A stretch of DNA of 64,000 bases, from positions 1 through 64,000 of the forward strand of contig DATJUX010000010.1 of assembly GCA_035502095.1 (NCBI GenBank), read 5' to 3'. This DNA comes from JAKANT01 sp035502095. GTDB lineage: Bacteria > Pseudomonadota > Gammaproteobacteria > Burkholderiales > Burkholderiaceae_F. The notes beneath the pieces are model-generated. The model was not told the DNA's origin and did no database searches. It saw only the letters and a list, made by a program, of their open reading frames with translations. The first letter of the stretch is position 1. Each line of letters opens with the position of its first letter. Made by a program: the position numbers and the translations under genes. This document shows positions 42,364 through 51,171 of this stretch, in pieces.

Positions 42364-44343
42364 ATGAGTCTGGTGTCGGAAAGCGTCGACGCCCACCTGG
42401 ACCGCATCCTGGCGGTGGTACGTCACGGCCTGAGCCGCGGCGACACCAGCGAGGCCGTCGCGAGTTCGTGGTCGCGCTGCATCAACGACTACCGGCTCGA
42501 TCCGACAGTGGTGCGCGCGCCGCCCATGCTGAGCGGCGGCGAGTTGCGCGAACGCCAGGAACACTCGGGCGACGTGATCGATTGCGCCAAGCTCGAGATG
42601 ACCAGCCTCTACCAGCAGCTCGGCGACCCGGAATGCGCCGTCGTGCTGGCGGGCCGCGACGGCGTGATCCTGCACATGGTCTCCTCGCCCGTGTTCGCCG
42701 ACGACGTGGCAGGTCTCGGCTTCCGCGTGGGCGCGGTATGGAGCGAGCGCGAGGCCGGTACCAACGGCATGGGCACCTGCGCCGAGGCGGCCGCGCCGGT
42801 CGCCGTCTGCCGCACCGATCACTTCTATTCGCAGTACACGTCGCTTACCTGCTCGGCGGTTCCCGTCTACGACCAAAATGGGGCGCTCGCCGCCGTGCTC
42901 GACGTGACCAGCCGGTCGCAGCTGCTGCAGCAGCACTCTCTCGTCCTGCTCGGCATGACGGCGCAGACGATCGAGAACCGCCTGCTCGATGCGCGCTTCG
43001 ACGACGCGTACCCCATCCACTTCCACAGCCGGCCCGAGTTCGTTTACACGCTGCATGCCGGCAAGCTGCTGGTCGACGCCGGCGGCACGATCCTGTCGGC
43101 CAACCGCAGCGCCCTGTTCCAGCTCGGGCTGCGCTCGCTCGAGGACATCCGGGCGCGCAAGATCAGCGAGACGCTGAAGACGTCGCTGGAGAGCCTGCTC
43201 CAGCGCAGCATCGCGAGTTCGTTTCATCCGGTGCCGGTCTACAGCGCCCGCGCCTCGAACCGGTTTTTCGCCGTCGCTCAGCAGCCCGCGGCAACACTGC
43301 ACCGGCACATCCCGGCGCGGGCAGGCAGCGGCATCCTGCTGGCGCGTCCCAGTGCGCCCGAGGCCACCGTGCCCGACCTCGAGTTCGGCGACCAGGACAT
43401 CACCACCCAGCTCACGCTTGCGCGGCGGGTGATCGCGCGCCGCATCCCGATCCTCCTGCACGGCGAAACCGGCGTCGGCAAGGAGGTGTTCGCGCTCGCC
43501 CTGCACCGGGGCAGCCCGTATTCGTCCGGCAATTTCGTCGCCGTCAACTGCGCATCGCTGCCGGAAAGCCTGATCGAAAGCGAGCTTTTCGGTTACCGTG
43601 CGGGCGCCTTCACGGGGGCGCAGCGCGGCGGCCGGCGCGGCAAGATCCTGCAGGCGGACAAGGGGACGCTGTTCCTCGACGAGATCGGCGACATGCCGCA
43701 CGCGCTGCAGGCGCGCCTGCTGCGGGTCCTCGATGCGCGGCGCGTCATCCCGCTCGGCGCCGAGGAATCGGTCGAAGTCGACTTCCAGCTCATCAGCGCA
43801 AGCCACCGCGATCTCGAGGAGCGCGTGCGCGGGGGCCTGTTCCGCGAGGACCTGTTCTTCCGGCTGAACGGCGTCTCGATCACGCTGTCGCCGTTGCGCG
43901 ACCGTCCCGGCAAGATCGCCCTGATCCGGCGCATCCTCGCCGAAGAAGGGGCTCGCTTCACGCTCACCGCCGACGCCGAGGCGGCGCTGCTCGAGCATTC
44001 ATGGCCCGGCAACGTACGCCAGCTGCGCCATGTGCTGCGCACCCTGGCGGCGCTCTACGACGGCGACACCGTGACGCGCGAAGCCCTGCTGCAGCAGCTG
44101 CCGAAAGAGCTGACGCCACCGTCTCCGTCGAGCCCGGCCGCGCCGGCAGTGGAAGTCGCTGCCAAGCACCCATCGTTGAACTCGATCCAGGCGACCGAGC
44201 GGCAGGCGCTGCTGCGCATGCTCGAGGACCATCGCTGGAACGTCAGCAATGTCGCCAAAGCGCTCTCGCTCAGTCGCAACACGCTCTACCGCAAGCTCCA
44301 TCGCCTCCACATCGAGCTCTCGAGCACCAAGCGCGTCGACTGA
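42364..44343 (+). CDS. Sigma-54-dependent transcriptional activator, AcoR type
   Basis: The 659-aa protein has an N-terminal GAF-like sensor region (about residues 80-200, with EREAGTNGMGTC), a short PAS-like middle (about 225-290), and an AAA+ domain. The AAA+ domain has Walker A HGETGVGKE, sigma-54 contact loop GAFTGA, Walker B GTLFLDEIGD and the arginine region. A Fis-type helix-turn-helix closes it (WNVSNVAKALSLSRNTLYRKL). GAF-type activators of this class respond to small organic effectors such as acetoin, alcohols or phenols. Its place between two H4MPT blocks makes it the likely activator of the sigma-54 promoter at 34477; the effector is unknown. Confidence 0.93.
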   Translation: MSLVSESVDAHLDRILAVVRHGLSRGDTSEAVASSWSRCINDYRLDPTVVRAPPMLSGGELRERQEHSGDVIDCAKLEMTSLYQQLGDPECAVVLAGRDGVILHMVSSPVFADDVAGLGFRVGAVWSEREAGTNGMGTCAEAAAPVAVCRTDHFYSQYTSLTCSAVPVYDQNGALAAVLDVTSRSQLLQQHSLVLLGMTAQTIENRLLDARFDDAYPIHFHSRPEFVYTLHAGKLLVDAGGTILSANRSALFQLGLRSLEDIRARKISETLKTSLESLLQRSIASSFHPVPVYSARASNRFFAVAQQPAATLHRHIPARAGSGILLARPSAPEATVPDLEFGDQDITTQLTLARRVIARRIPILLHGETGVGKEVFALALHRGSPYSSGNFVAVNCASLPESLIESELFGYRAGAFTGAQRGGRRGKILQADKGTLFLDEIGDMPHALQARLLRVLDARRVIPLGAEESVEVDFQLISASHRDLEERVRGGLFREDLFFRLNGVSITLSPLRDRPGKIALIRRILAEEGARFTLTADAEAALLEHSWPGNVRQLRHVLRTLAALYDGDTVTREALLQQLPKELTPPSPSSPAAPAVEVAAKHPSLNSIQATERQALLRMLEDHRWNVSNVAKALSLSRNTLYRKLHRLHIELSSTKRVD

Positions 44344-44965
44344 GGCCACCGGCGCGGATCCGCGCATCAAGGCGGCTCAGCCGCGGCCGTCTGCGCGAGG
44401 CGACCGCGACAAGCCGCGCTTCGCATGGGCGGTCACCGGCTCGGGCCACATGCTCGAGGAATCGCTCGAGCTGGCGCGGGCGCTGCCCAACGTCGACCTG
44501 TATCTCTCGGCGGCCGCCGCCGAAGTGCTGCCGCTCTACAAGCTCACGCTTGAAGCGCTGAAACGCGACTTCCGCGTCTTTCGCGACAACAGCCGCTCGA
44601 GCGTCCCGGTCGGACTGCTGTACGCGGACTTCTATCACACCTTCGTGCTGGCACCCGCGACCAGCAACACGGTTGCCAAGTGCGCGTTCGGGATCTCCGA
44701 TACGCTTCCCACTAACATGTTCGCGCAGGCGGGCAAGCTGGGCATCCCGGGCATCGTCTACGCCTGCGACACCGAGCCCGTGGTGATCACGCGCTCGCCG
44801 CGCGAGTGGGTCGAGTTGCGGCCGCGCCGGATCGAACTCGAGAACGTCGAGCGGCTGCGCGCGATCGACTTCTGCCGGGTTGCGAGTTCGCTGGCCGAAC
44901 TGCGCGCCGCGCTGGAGCAGCGCCTGCGCGAACTGTCCCTGACATGGAAAGAATCCTCTTCCTGA
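44249..44965 (+). CDS. Archaeal-type flavoprotein (AfpA / dihydromethanopterin reductase-like)
   Basis: The flavoprotein domain begins at RFAWAVTGSGHMLEES (about 44409) and continues with NVDLYLSAAAAEVLP, LAPATSNTVAKCAFGISDTL and GIPGIVYACDTEP. It matches archaeal-type flavoproteins that occur in methylotroph H4MPT clusters, proposed to reduce dihydromethanopterin or carry electrons. The start is a problem. The only standard start codon in frame ahead of the domain is ATG 44249, 95 bp inside the activator gene; between 44342 and the domain there is none, only a weak ATC near 44366. The coordinates therefore give the maximum extent. Confidence 0.75.
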   Translation: MSPKRSRSVATRSTASSIASTSSSRAPSASTEATGADPRIKAAQPRPSARGDRDKPRFAWAVTGSGHMLEESLELARALPNVDLYLSAAAAEVLPLYKLTLEALKRDFRVFRDNSRSSVPVGLLYADFYHTFVLAPATSNTVAKCAFGISDTLPTNMFAQAGKLGIPGIVYACDTEPVVITRSPREWVELRPRRIELENVERLRAIDFCRVASSLAELRAALEQRLRELSLTWKESSS

Positions 44966-46395
44966 CCGGGCGGCTGGCGCAGGCGAGCCTGGAGCGCGTG
45001 CTTGCATCGATGGATGCGCCGTTCGCGTGGGAGGTGCGCGAGATCGGCCTGCAGGTCGCCGCGCTGATGACCGCCGATCTGATCCAGCGCCGCGTCGAAG
45101 CGCCGGTCGCGGCCGATCGCATCATCGTGCCCGGCCGTTGCCGCGGCGATCTGGACGCGCTCGCGACGCACTACGGCATCCCGGTCACGCGCGGACCCGA
45201 AGAACTCAAGGACATTCCGCAGTACTTCGACCGCGCGGCCCGGCCGGTCGATCTCTCGCGCCACGACATCACGATCCTCGCCGAGATCGTCGATGCACCG
45301 CACCTCGATCTCGCCGCGCTGCTCGACCGCGCCGGTCAGCTGCGCGCCGACGGCGCCGACGTCATCGACCTCGGCTGCCTGCCGTCGACGCCGTTCCCGC
45401 ACCTCGAAGATGCCGTGAAGGCACTCAGGACGGAAGGCTTCGCGGTCAGCGTCGACTCGCTCGACCCGCAGGAACTTCTGCGTGGCGGACACGCCGGCGC
45501 GGACTACCTGCTGAGCCTCACGCCCGACAACCTCTGGATCGCGGAGGAGGTCGCGTCGACGCCGGTGCTGGTCGCACGCGAGCCGGCCGACGAGCCCGCG
45601 CTCTACGCCTCGATCGAGGCGCTGCGGGCGCGCGGACGCGCTTTCCTCGCCGACACCGTGCTCGATCCGATTCCGTTCGGCTTCACCGCGTCGATCGCGC
45701 GCTACCACCGCCTGCGCGAGCGCCTCCCCGATGTGCCGATCCTGATGGGCATCGGCAACCTGACCGAGCTGGTCGATGCCGATACCACCGGCATCAATGC
45801 GCTGCTGTTCGGCATCGCGAGCGAGCTGCGCGTGGCGGCGATTCTCACCACGCAGGTGAGCGGCCACGCGCGCCGCGCCGTGCGCGAAGCCGACGTGGCG
45901 CGCCGCCTGATGTATGCCGCGCGCGAAGGCAACGTGTTGCCGAAGGGGTTGACGGACGAATTGCTCACGGTGCACGCCAAGCGGCCGTTCCCGGATACCC
46001 CCGAAGAGATCGCCGAGGTGGCGCGCGCGATCCGCGACCCGAACTTCCGGGTCCAGGTCGCCTCCGACGGCGTGCACGTCTACAACCGTGACGGCCATCA
46101 CGTCGCGCAGGACGTATTCCAGCTCTGGCCGCGCCTGAAACTGGACCATGACGGCGCGCACGCCTTCTACCTCGGCGTCGAGCTCGCCCATGCGCAGCTC
46201 GCCTGGCAGCTCGGCAAACGCTACGCGCAGGACGAGTCGCTCGCCTGGGGCTGTGCCGTCGAGCGGCGGCCGCAGGACCTGACGGCGTGGCATGCACCCG
46301 GACCGACCATGCGGCGGGCGCGTAGTCCAGGCGTCGCCTCGGGCGACGCGCCCGGACCAGACCAGCCTGCGCGAGAATCCGGCGATGATCTTTGA
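44944..46395 (+). CDS. DUF6513 / pterin-binding (dihydropteroate-synthase-like) protein
   Basis: The 483-aa protein opens with ILFLTGRLAQASLERVL (DUF6513). It continues with a TIM-barrel similar to dihydropteroate synthase: ADVIDLGCLPSTPFPHLEDAV, VSVDSLDPQELLRGGHAGAD and the C-terminal GLTDELLTVHAKRPFPD. It is widespread in bacterial H4MPT clusters and probably performs the coupling of the pterin to the arylamine (inference from fold and context). ATG 44944 overlaps the end of the flavoprotein gene by 22 bp. Confidence 0.88.
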   Translation: MERILFLTGRLAQASLERVLASMDAPFAWEVREIGLQVAALMTADLIQRRVEAPVAADRIIVPGRCRGDLDALATHYGIPVTRGPEELKDIPQYFDRAARPVDLSRHDITILAEIVDAPHLDLAALLDRAGQLRADGADVIDLGCLPSTPFPHLEDAVKALRTEGFAVSVDSLDPQELLRGGHAGADYLLSLTPDNLWIAEEVASTPVLVAREPADEPALYASIEALRARGRAFLADTVLDPIPFGFTASIARYHRLRERLPDVPILMGIGNLTELVDADTTGINALLFGIASELRVAAILTTQVSGHARRAVREADVARRLMYAAREGNVLPKGLTDELLTVHAKRPFPDTPEEIAEVARAIRDPNFRVQVASDGVHVYNRDGHHVAQDVFQLWPRLKLDHDGAHAFYLGVELAHAQLAWQLGKRYAQDESLAWGCAVERRPQDLTAWHAPGPTMRRARSPGVASGDAPGPDQPARESGDDL

Positions 46396-46960
46396 GTCGA
46401 TCGTCACGACGCTTTCCACCACGGGCGTGCCGCACGTCGCGCCGATGGGCGTGCGCTACGAGGGCGACCTGGTGGTCCTGATGCCGTTCAAGCCCTCGAC
46501 GACGCTGGAGAACATCCTCGCCTCCGGGTGTGCGGTGCTGAACCTCACCACCGACACGCGCCTCTTCGCCGGTTGCGTGACGGGGCGGCGCGAGTGGCCG
46601 GTCGGACCGGCCGAGACGATCCCTTGCGTCCGCCTCGCATCGAGCCTGGGCCACGTCGAGCTGCATCTCGCAGCGGTGCGCGACGATCCCACCCGGCCGG
46701 TCTTGCAGATGGCGCGCGGTTATGCCGCGCGGCACGGCGACTTCGCCGGGTTCAACCGTGCGCAGGCGGCGATCATCGAAGGCGCGGTGCTGGTGAGCCG
46801 CCTGCACATGCTTCCCGCCGCGAAGATCGACACCGAGATGGCCTACCTGCAGATCGCCGTCGACAAGACCGCGGGACCGGCGGAACGCGAGGCCTGGCAA
46901 TGGCTGTGCGACGCGGTCGACGCTTTCCGCGCCAATCCGCGCGGGGGACACGCGCCGTGA
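46385..46960 (+). CDS. DUF447 protein, flavin-reductase-like fold
   Basis: The 191-aa protein is of the DUF447 family: FESIVTTLSTTGVPHVAPMGV at the N-terminus, ENILASGCAVLNLTTDTRLF, and NRAQAAIIEGAVLVSRLHML near residue 125. Members have an FMN-binding split-barrel-like fold and accompany H4MPT genes in archaea and methylotrophs. The function is not known. The start overlaps the DUF6513 gene by 11 bp, and the stop overlaps the mfnB GTG. Confidence 0.85.
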   Translation: MIFESIVTTLSTTGVPHVAPMGVRYEGDLVVLMPFKPSTTLENILASGCAVLNLTTDTRLFAGCVTGRREWPVGPAETIPCVRLASSLGHVELHLAAVRDDPTRPVLQMARGYAARHGDFAGFNRAQAAIIEGAVLVSRLHMLPAAKIDTEMAYLQIAVDKTAGPAEREAWQWLCDAVDAFRANPRGGHAP

Positions 46961-47700
46961 CCGCGCTGCTGGCCAGCGTCCGCACCGAACAGGAGGCGGT
47001 GGCCGCCGTGCGTGCCGGTGCGGACATCGTCGATCTCAAGGATCCGCACAGCGGAGCGCTTGGTGCCTTGCCGCGCGCGCTCATCGAGTCGATCGTCGCC
47101 CGCGTGCGTGCTCTTGGCGCGTGGCCGATCAGCGCCACGATCGGCGACCTCGACGACCGGCTGATCGACGAGATGGTGCGCCGTGTCGGGACGACCGCTG
47201 CAACCGGAGTCGATTTCGTCAAGGTGGGCATCGCGCCGGGCAAACACGCGCGTGCCGCGCTCGCGAGCCTCGCCGAGCTGCCCGCCGCGGTCGTGCCGCT
47301 GTTTTTCGCCGATGCCGGCCTCGATCTGGCATTGGTCGCGACAGCCTGCGCGCACGGGTTCCGGATCGTGATGGTCGACACCGCGAACAAGAGCGGTGGC
47401 TCGCTCTTCGAATGCGTCGACCACGCGACGCTGCGGCGCATGCTCGACATCGTGCATGCTGCCGGCGCTCGCGCCGGGCTCGCCGGTTCCTTGCGCCTGG
47501 GGCAGGTGCCGGCGTTGTGCAGCCTGCAGCCCGATATCGCCGGGTTCCGCGGCGCGTTGTGCGACGGCGCGCGCACCGGGCGCCTCGACCCGGAGAAGGT
47601 GCGCCGCCTGCGCAGCGCGCTGCCTCGCGCGGAGGTGATTCCCGCGTTGCCGCCCGAGCGACGAGGCGCGGCGGCGACCGCGCCTCGACACGTTTCCTGA
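46957..47700 (+). CDS. mfnB: (5-formylfuran-3-yl)methyl phosphate synthase
   Basis: MfnB makes the furan of methanofuran/methylofuran from two glyceraldehyde 3-phosphates. The 247-aa TIM barrel has AVRAGADIVDLKDPHSGALGA near residue 20, the catalytic-lysine segments GVDFVKVGI and VMVDTANKSGGSLF, and AGLAGSLRLGQVPAL. GTG 46957 overlaps the DUF447 stop (GTGA). With the mfnE- and mfnF-like genes at 53220-54874 it supports synthesis of methylofuran, the formyl carrier used by FhcABCD. Confidence 0.9.
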   Translation: MTALLASVRTEQEAVAAVRAGADIVDLKDPHSGALGALPRALIESIVARVRALGAWPISATIGDLDDRLIDEMVRRVGTTAATGVDFVKVGIAPGKHARAALASLAELPAAVVPLFFADAGLDLALVATACAHGFRIVMVDTANKSGGSLFECVDHATLRRMLDIVHAAGARAGLAGSLRLGQVPALCSLQPDIAGFRGALCDGARTGRLDPEKVRRLRSALPRAEVIPALPPERRGAAATAPRHVS

Positions 47701-47747
47701 GCGCGCGAGCATCGCTCACGCCCGCGGGCCGCACGCAGGATCACGCG

Positions 47748-48131
47748 GTGGCCGTCGTGCCGGGCATCTCCGGCGAGGTCTTCGACCTGCAGGCGCACCA
47801 GGCCGGCGTGCGGACCGAATACGCGGCGACGGACCACCTCTCGATCGCGGGCGCTTTCGACTACAGGCGCGGTGATGTCGCATCGACCACGCAACGCAAC
47901 TTCACGATCTTCACCAACTCGACGGCCATTGCGCTCGACCCGGTCTTCGGCCCGGGGGCGGTGGGCTATCGGCTGTACGCGATCACGCAGGCGTGGCGTC
48001 TGGGAATCAGCTATGCCGTAGGCCGCTCGGGTTCGATCAACGTCGGCATGGAACGCTGGATCAGCCGCGCCCACGGCGGACTCGATTACGACAACACGCT
48101 CGCGGGCGCATCCTATGTGCACGCGCTCTGA
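47748..48131 (+). pseudogene. C-terminal fragment of an outer-membrane beta-barrel protein
   Basis: The last 110 residues of this frame alternate like beta-strands (HLSIAGAFDYRRGDV, AWRLGISYAVGRSGSINVGM) and end in ASYVHAL, typical of barrel C-termini. No signal peptide or N-terminal barrel part exists: mfnB, which is complete, ends only 47 bp upstream. A GTG at 47748 could start it but has no ribosome site. It overlaps the cupredoxin gene by 17 bp. Barrel genes next to methylamine-utilisation-type cupredoxins are common, so this is probably the surviving 3' end of such a gene. Confidence 0.65.
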
Positions 48132-48774
48132 CCTTGCACGGTGCGCGCTGCTGCTGTGGCTGCTCGGCGCGGGTGCGGCGCTCGGCAACGAGATCGACGC
48201 CCTGGTCCGGGACGAGAGCGGCGCGCCGCTGGCCGATGCGGTGGTGGTCGCGGTCGCGGACATTCCAGTCAAGCTGCCGCCGCCCCGGCTGGAGTCCGTC
48301 GTGCAGGAGTCGAAGGAGTTCAAGCCCTTCCTGAAGGTAGTGCTGGTCGGCACGCCGGTCGAGTTCCCGAACCGCGACGACGTCCTGCATCACGTCTACT
48401 CGTTCTCGCCGGCCCGTGCGTTCGAACTCAAGGTCTATGCGGGCACGCCCCCCGATCCGATCGTGTTTGACCGACCCGGTCCGGTCGCGCTCGGCTGCAA
48501 CATCCACGACTGGATGCTGGCCTACATATACGTTTCCGAGAGCCCGTATTTCAGCATCACCGGTGCCGACGGCCACGCGCGCCTCGCCAATCTCCCCGCC
48601 GGCAGATACTCCGTGCGCGTCTGGCACTATCGGCTGCTGCAGCATGAGTCCGAAACCGCTCAGCCGGTGAGCTTCAGCGGCGCCGGCTCCGTCCAGGTCG
48701 CGTGGGACCTCAAGCTCAAGCGTGATTCGCGCGTGCGGCGCGCGCCAACCCGTCCGGGCGGCGGCTACCGCTGA
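48115..48774 (+). CDS. Cupredoxin-like 'methylamine utilisation' protein
   Basis: The 219-aa protein has a signal peptide (LLLWLLGAGAALG), a short carboxypeptidase-regulatory-like segment (DALVRDESGAPLADAVVVAV) and a blue-copper-like domain. In that domain VEFPNRDDVLHHVYSF and GCNIHDWM supply a possible His-Cys-His-Met type-1 copper site. A second regulatory-like part follows (ARLANLPAGRYSVRVWHY). Proteins of this kind are called methylamine utilisation protein by similarity to MauL-type genes; no mau cluster is present, so methylamine use is not implied. It acts in the periplasm, perhaps in electron transfer. Confidence 0.82.
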   Translation: MCTRSDLARCALLLWLLGAGAALGNEIDALVRDESGAPLADAVVVAVADIPVKLPPPRLESVVQESKEFKPFLKVVLVGTPVEFPNRDDVLHHVYSFSPARAFELKVYAGTPPDPIVFDRPGPVALGCNIHDWMLAYIYVSESPYFSITGADGHARLANLPAGRYSVRVWHYRLLQHESETAQPVSFSGAGSVQVAWDLKLKRDSRVRRAPTRPGGGYR

Positions 48775-48781
48775 GACGCGG

Positions 48782-49399
48782 TCACACGTCGTCGTAGAAC
48801 TCGACGACACCCGTTTCCAGCGAATACTCCGCGCCGACCACGCGCAACCCTTCGTTCTGGATCAGCTGCTCCAGGATCGCCGATCCGTGCCTGAGCTGGT
48901 TGACCGATGCGCTCACGTTCGCGCGCACCGCGTGCTGCAGCAGGACGTCGGGCTCGTACTTCAGCCCGGTCCGCAGCAGCACCTCCACGGCAGGACGGAC
49001 CCGATCGACGATGGAGCGCAGGTTGCGCGACTGATGCTCGCCCGGCGTACGCAGTTCCTCGAGCGTCGCGAGGATCGCGCCGCACTGCGAATGCCCGAGG
49101 ACCACGACCAGGCGCACGCCGAAGCGCGCCGCCGCGAATTCCACGCTGCCGACCTGCGAAGGCGCCACGATGTTGCCAGCCACGCGGATCACGAACAGAT
49201 CGCCCAGGCCCTGGTTGAAGACGATCTCCGCCGGCACGCGCGAATCGGAGCAGCCGAGGATGATCGCGAACGGCGCCTGGCCGTCGGCCAGGGCCAGGCG
49301 CCGCGAGTAGCGCAGGAAACTGTCGCGGCTCGGCAGTCCCGAGACGAACTCCTGGTTGCCCTTGCGCAGGCGCTCGAGCGCCTCTTCCGCCGGAATCAT
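48782..49399 (-). CDS. Beta-class carbonic anhydrase
   Basis: The 205-aa enzyme interconverts CO2 and bicarbonate. Zinc ligands are C50 (GCSDSRVP, with D52-R54), H103 and C106 (GHSQCGAI). ATG 49399 has GGAG 9 bp upstream; an in-frame GTG at 49420 is less likely. It is convergent with the cupredoxin gene. CO2 handling would fit with a C1-oxidising lifestyle, but no other carbon-fixation gene is in the window. Confidence 0.93.
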   Translation of the reverse strand: MIPAEEALERLRKGNQEFVSGLPSRDSFLRYSRRLALADGQAPFAIILGCSDSRVPAEIVFNQGLGDLFVIRVAGNIVAPSQVGSVEFAAARFGVRLVVVLGHSQCGAILATLEELRTPGEHQSRNLRSIVDRVRPAVEVLLRTGLKYEPDVLLQHAVRANVSASVNQLRHGSAILEQLIQNEGLRVVGAEYSLETGVVEFYDDV

Positions 49400-49452
49400 T
49401 TCGAAACTCTCCGCTGGCACATTGTTGCGATTGAATCGTAGAAGAACTTTTC

Positions 49453-50616
49453 TCAGCCCTTCAAGAGGTGCCTCGCGATCACCAGCTTCTGGATTTCGCT
49501 GGTGCCGTCGAAGATGCGGAACGCCCGCACGTGGCGGTACAGGCGTTCGACGGTCGTGCCCTGCACCACACCCATGCCGCCGAAGATCTGCAGTGCCTGA
49601 TCCACGACTTCCTGCGCCGCCTCGGAGCAATACAGCTTCGCGATCGAAGCTTCGCGCCCGATCGACGCGTGCCCGGTGTCGTGCATCCAGGCCGCACGAT
49701 AGGCAAGCAACGCCCCCGCATCGATCTTGACGGCCATGTCGGCGAGCTTCTCCTGGATCAGCTGATGCTCGGCGATCGGCTTCTTGAACGCGACGCGCCC
49801 GGTGCTGCGCTGGAGCGCCGCGTCGAATGCCCGGCGCGCAAACCCGAGCGTCGCCGCGGCCACGGTCGGGCGAAACAGCTCCAGCGTGCGCACGGCGATC
49901 TCGAAACCGTGTCCGGCCTGGCCGAGCAGGCTCGATCGCCCGACGCGGCATCCCGCGAACCGGAGCGTCCCGACGGTGTGCGGGGGCAGGACGTGCAACC
50001 GCTGTTCGAGAGCGACGCCCGGATTGTCACCGTCGACCACGAATGCACTGATCCCGCGCGCACCCGAATCGGCTTCCGTGCGCGCGAATACGACGTATGC
50101 GTCGGCGAGGCCGGAGTTGGAAATCCAGGTCTTGCGGCCGTCGAGCACGTAGCCATCGTCGCTGGCCGTCGCCGTCATGCCGATCGCGGCGACGTCCGAA
50201 CCGGCCTCGGGCTCGGACAACGCAAACGCCGGCAGACAACGACCGGCGCAGTATGCGTCGACGTACCGCCGCTTCTGTGCGAAGGAACCGTACAGCGCGA
50301 TCGGCAGTGCGGCCAGCCACGGTTCGGAGAACGCGACGTCGGCGATGGCCGAGCCGTAGCCGAGCAACTCGCGCATCAGGCACACGCGGCGCAGGTCGAC
50401 GCCTGCCCGTGACCCGGCATCACCCGTCGCGATCGTCGGGCTCAGCCACCCGGCGCTGCCAAGCAGCCCGAAGATCTCGCGCGCCGCCCTGCCGTCGCCA
50501 GCTTCTTCCGCTTCGAACAACGCCAGGTGCTGCGCCGCCCAGGCGCCGAACGCCGCGGCGAAATCGCGATGTGCGTCGGCGAAAAACGGCCAGGCGAGGT
50601 GTGACCGGTCGCTCAT
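49453..50616 (-). CDS. Acyl-CoA dehydrogenase family protein
   Basis: The 387-aa flavoenzyme has the family layout: FALSEPEAGSDVAAI near residue 137, DGRKTWISNSG, the C-terminal FAD region ALQIFGGMGVVQG and RIFDGTSEIQKLVIARHLL. It would desaturate an acyl-CoA thioester. It lies 50 bp downstream of the VOC gene on the same strand, so the two are probably co-transcribed. The natural acyl group is not predictable. Confidence 0.9.
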   Translation of the reverse strand: MSDRSHLAWPFFADAHRDFAAAFGAWAAQHLALFEAEEAGDGRAAREIFGLLGSAGWLSPTIATGDAGSRAGVDLRRVCLMRELLGYGSAIADVAFSEPWLAALPIALYGSFAQKRRYVDAYCAGRCLPAFALSEPEAGSDVAAIGMTATASDDGYVLDGRKTWISNSGLADAYVVFARTEADSGARGISAFVVDGDNPGVALEQRLHVLPPHTVGTLRFAGCRVGRSSLLGQAGHGFEIAVRTLELFRPTVAAATLGFARRAFDAALQRSTGRVAFKKPIAEHQLIQEKLADMAVKIDAGALLAYRAAWMHDTGHASIGREASIAKLYCSEAAQEVVDQALQIFGGMGVVQGTTVERLYRHVRAFRIFDGTSEIQKLVIARHLLKG

Positions 50617-50666
50617 GGCCGCGCTGGCGCGAGGATGCGGGTCGACATCGCCTGCCTGCACCGGCT

Positions 50667-51110
50667 TCAGCGCATCTCGCTCCAGCGAGCGTGCCGGTCG
50701 CGACGCTCCTGGCGATAGTTGGTGATCTCGAGCCGGATGCCATCCGGATCGACGAAGAACGTGGCGGCGTAGTCGGGCGCGTAGTCGGGATACAACTTCA
50801 CCTCCGAGGCGTCGACGCCGAGCGCGCGCAGTCGCTCCGCCGCGGCCGCGACGTCCTGCGCCGCCTCGACCCGCAGACAGAAGTGATGCAGGCCGGGCGC
50901 ATACGGATCGTGGCGGACGGCAACGCGCGCCGGCCTCAGCACGTATCCGAACAGCCGGTTGAAGTACTGGACGTGCGGATCGCCGGCCAGCGTGAACCGG
51001 TTCTTGCGGAACCCGAGCGCTTGCAGCAGCACGCGGTCGTAGAACGCCTCCGACGCGTCGAGATCGGATACCGCGATGTAGACGTGATCGATGCCGATGA
51101 CCTCGGGCAT
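50667..51110 (-). CDS. VOC (glyoxalase/bleomycin-resistance) family protein
   Basis: The 147-aa protein has one vicinal-oxygen-chelate domain: GIDHVYIAVSDLDASEAFY with a metal-ligand His near residue 9, GLHHFCLRVEA in the middle and FVDPDGIRLEITNY at the end. Family members are isomerases, lyases or dioxygenases. With an acyl-CoA dehydrogenase next door it may act on a CoA ester, but that is a guess. Confidence 0.85.
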   Translation of the reverse strand: MPEVIGIDHVYIAVSDLDASEAFYDRVLLQALGFRKNRFTLAGDPHVQYFNRLFGYVLRPARVAVRHDPYAPGLHHFCLRVEAAQDVAAAAERLRALGVDASEVKLYPDYAPDYAATFFVDPDGIRLEITNYRQERRDRHARWSEMR

Positions 51111-51171
51111 TCCGGCTCCCGGAGCTCAGGACCTCTTACAGGTCCCGCGCGTCGCGTTGCTGCATCTCCGC

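Noticed and set aside
48115..48774. Evidence for methylamine oxidation
   Set aside because: The product name comes from a loose similarity; no methylamine dehydrogenase or other mau gene is present.
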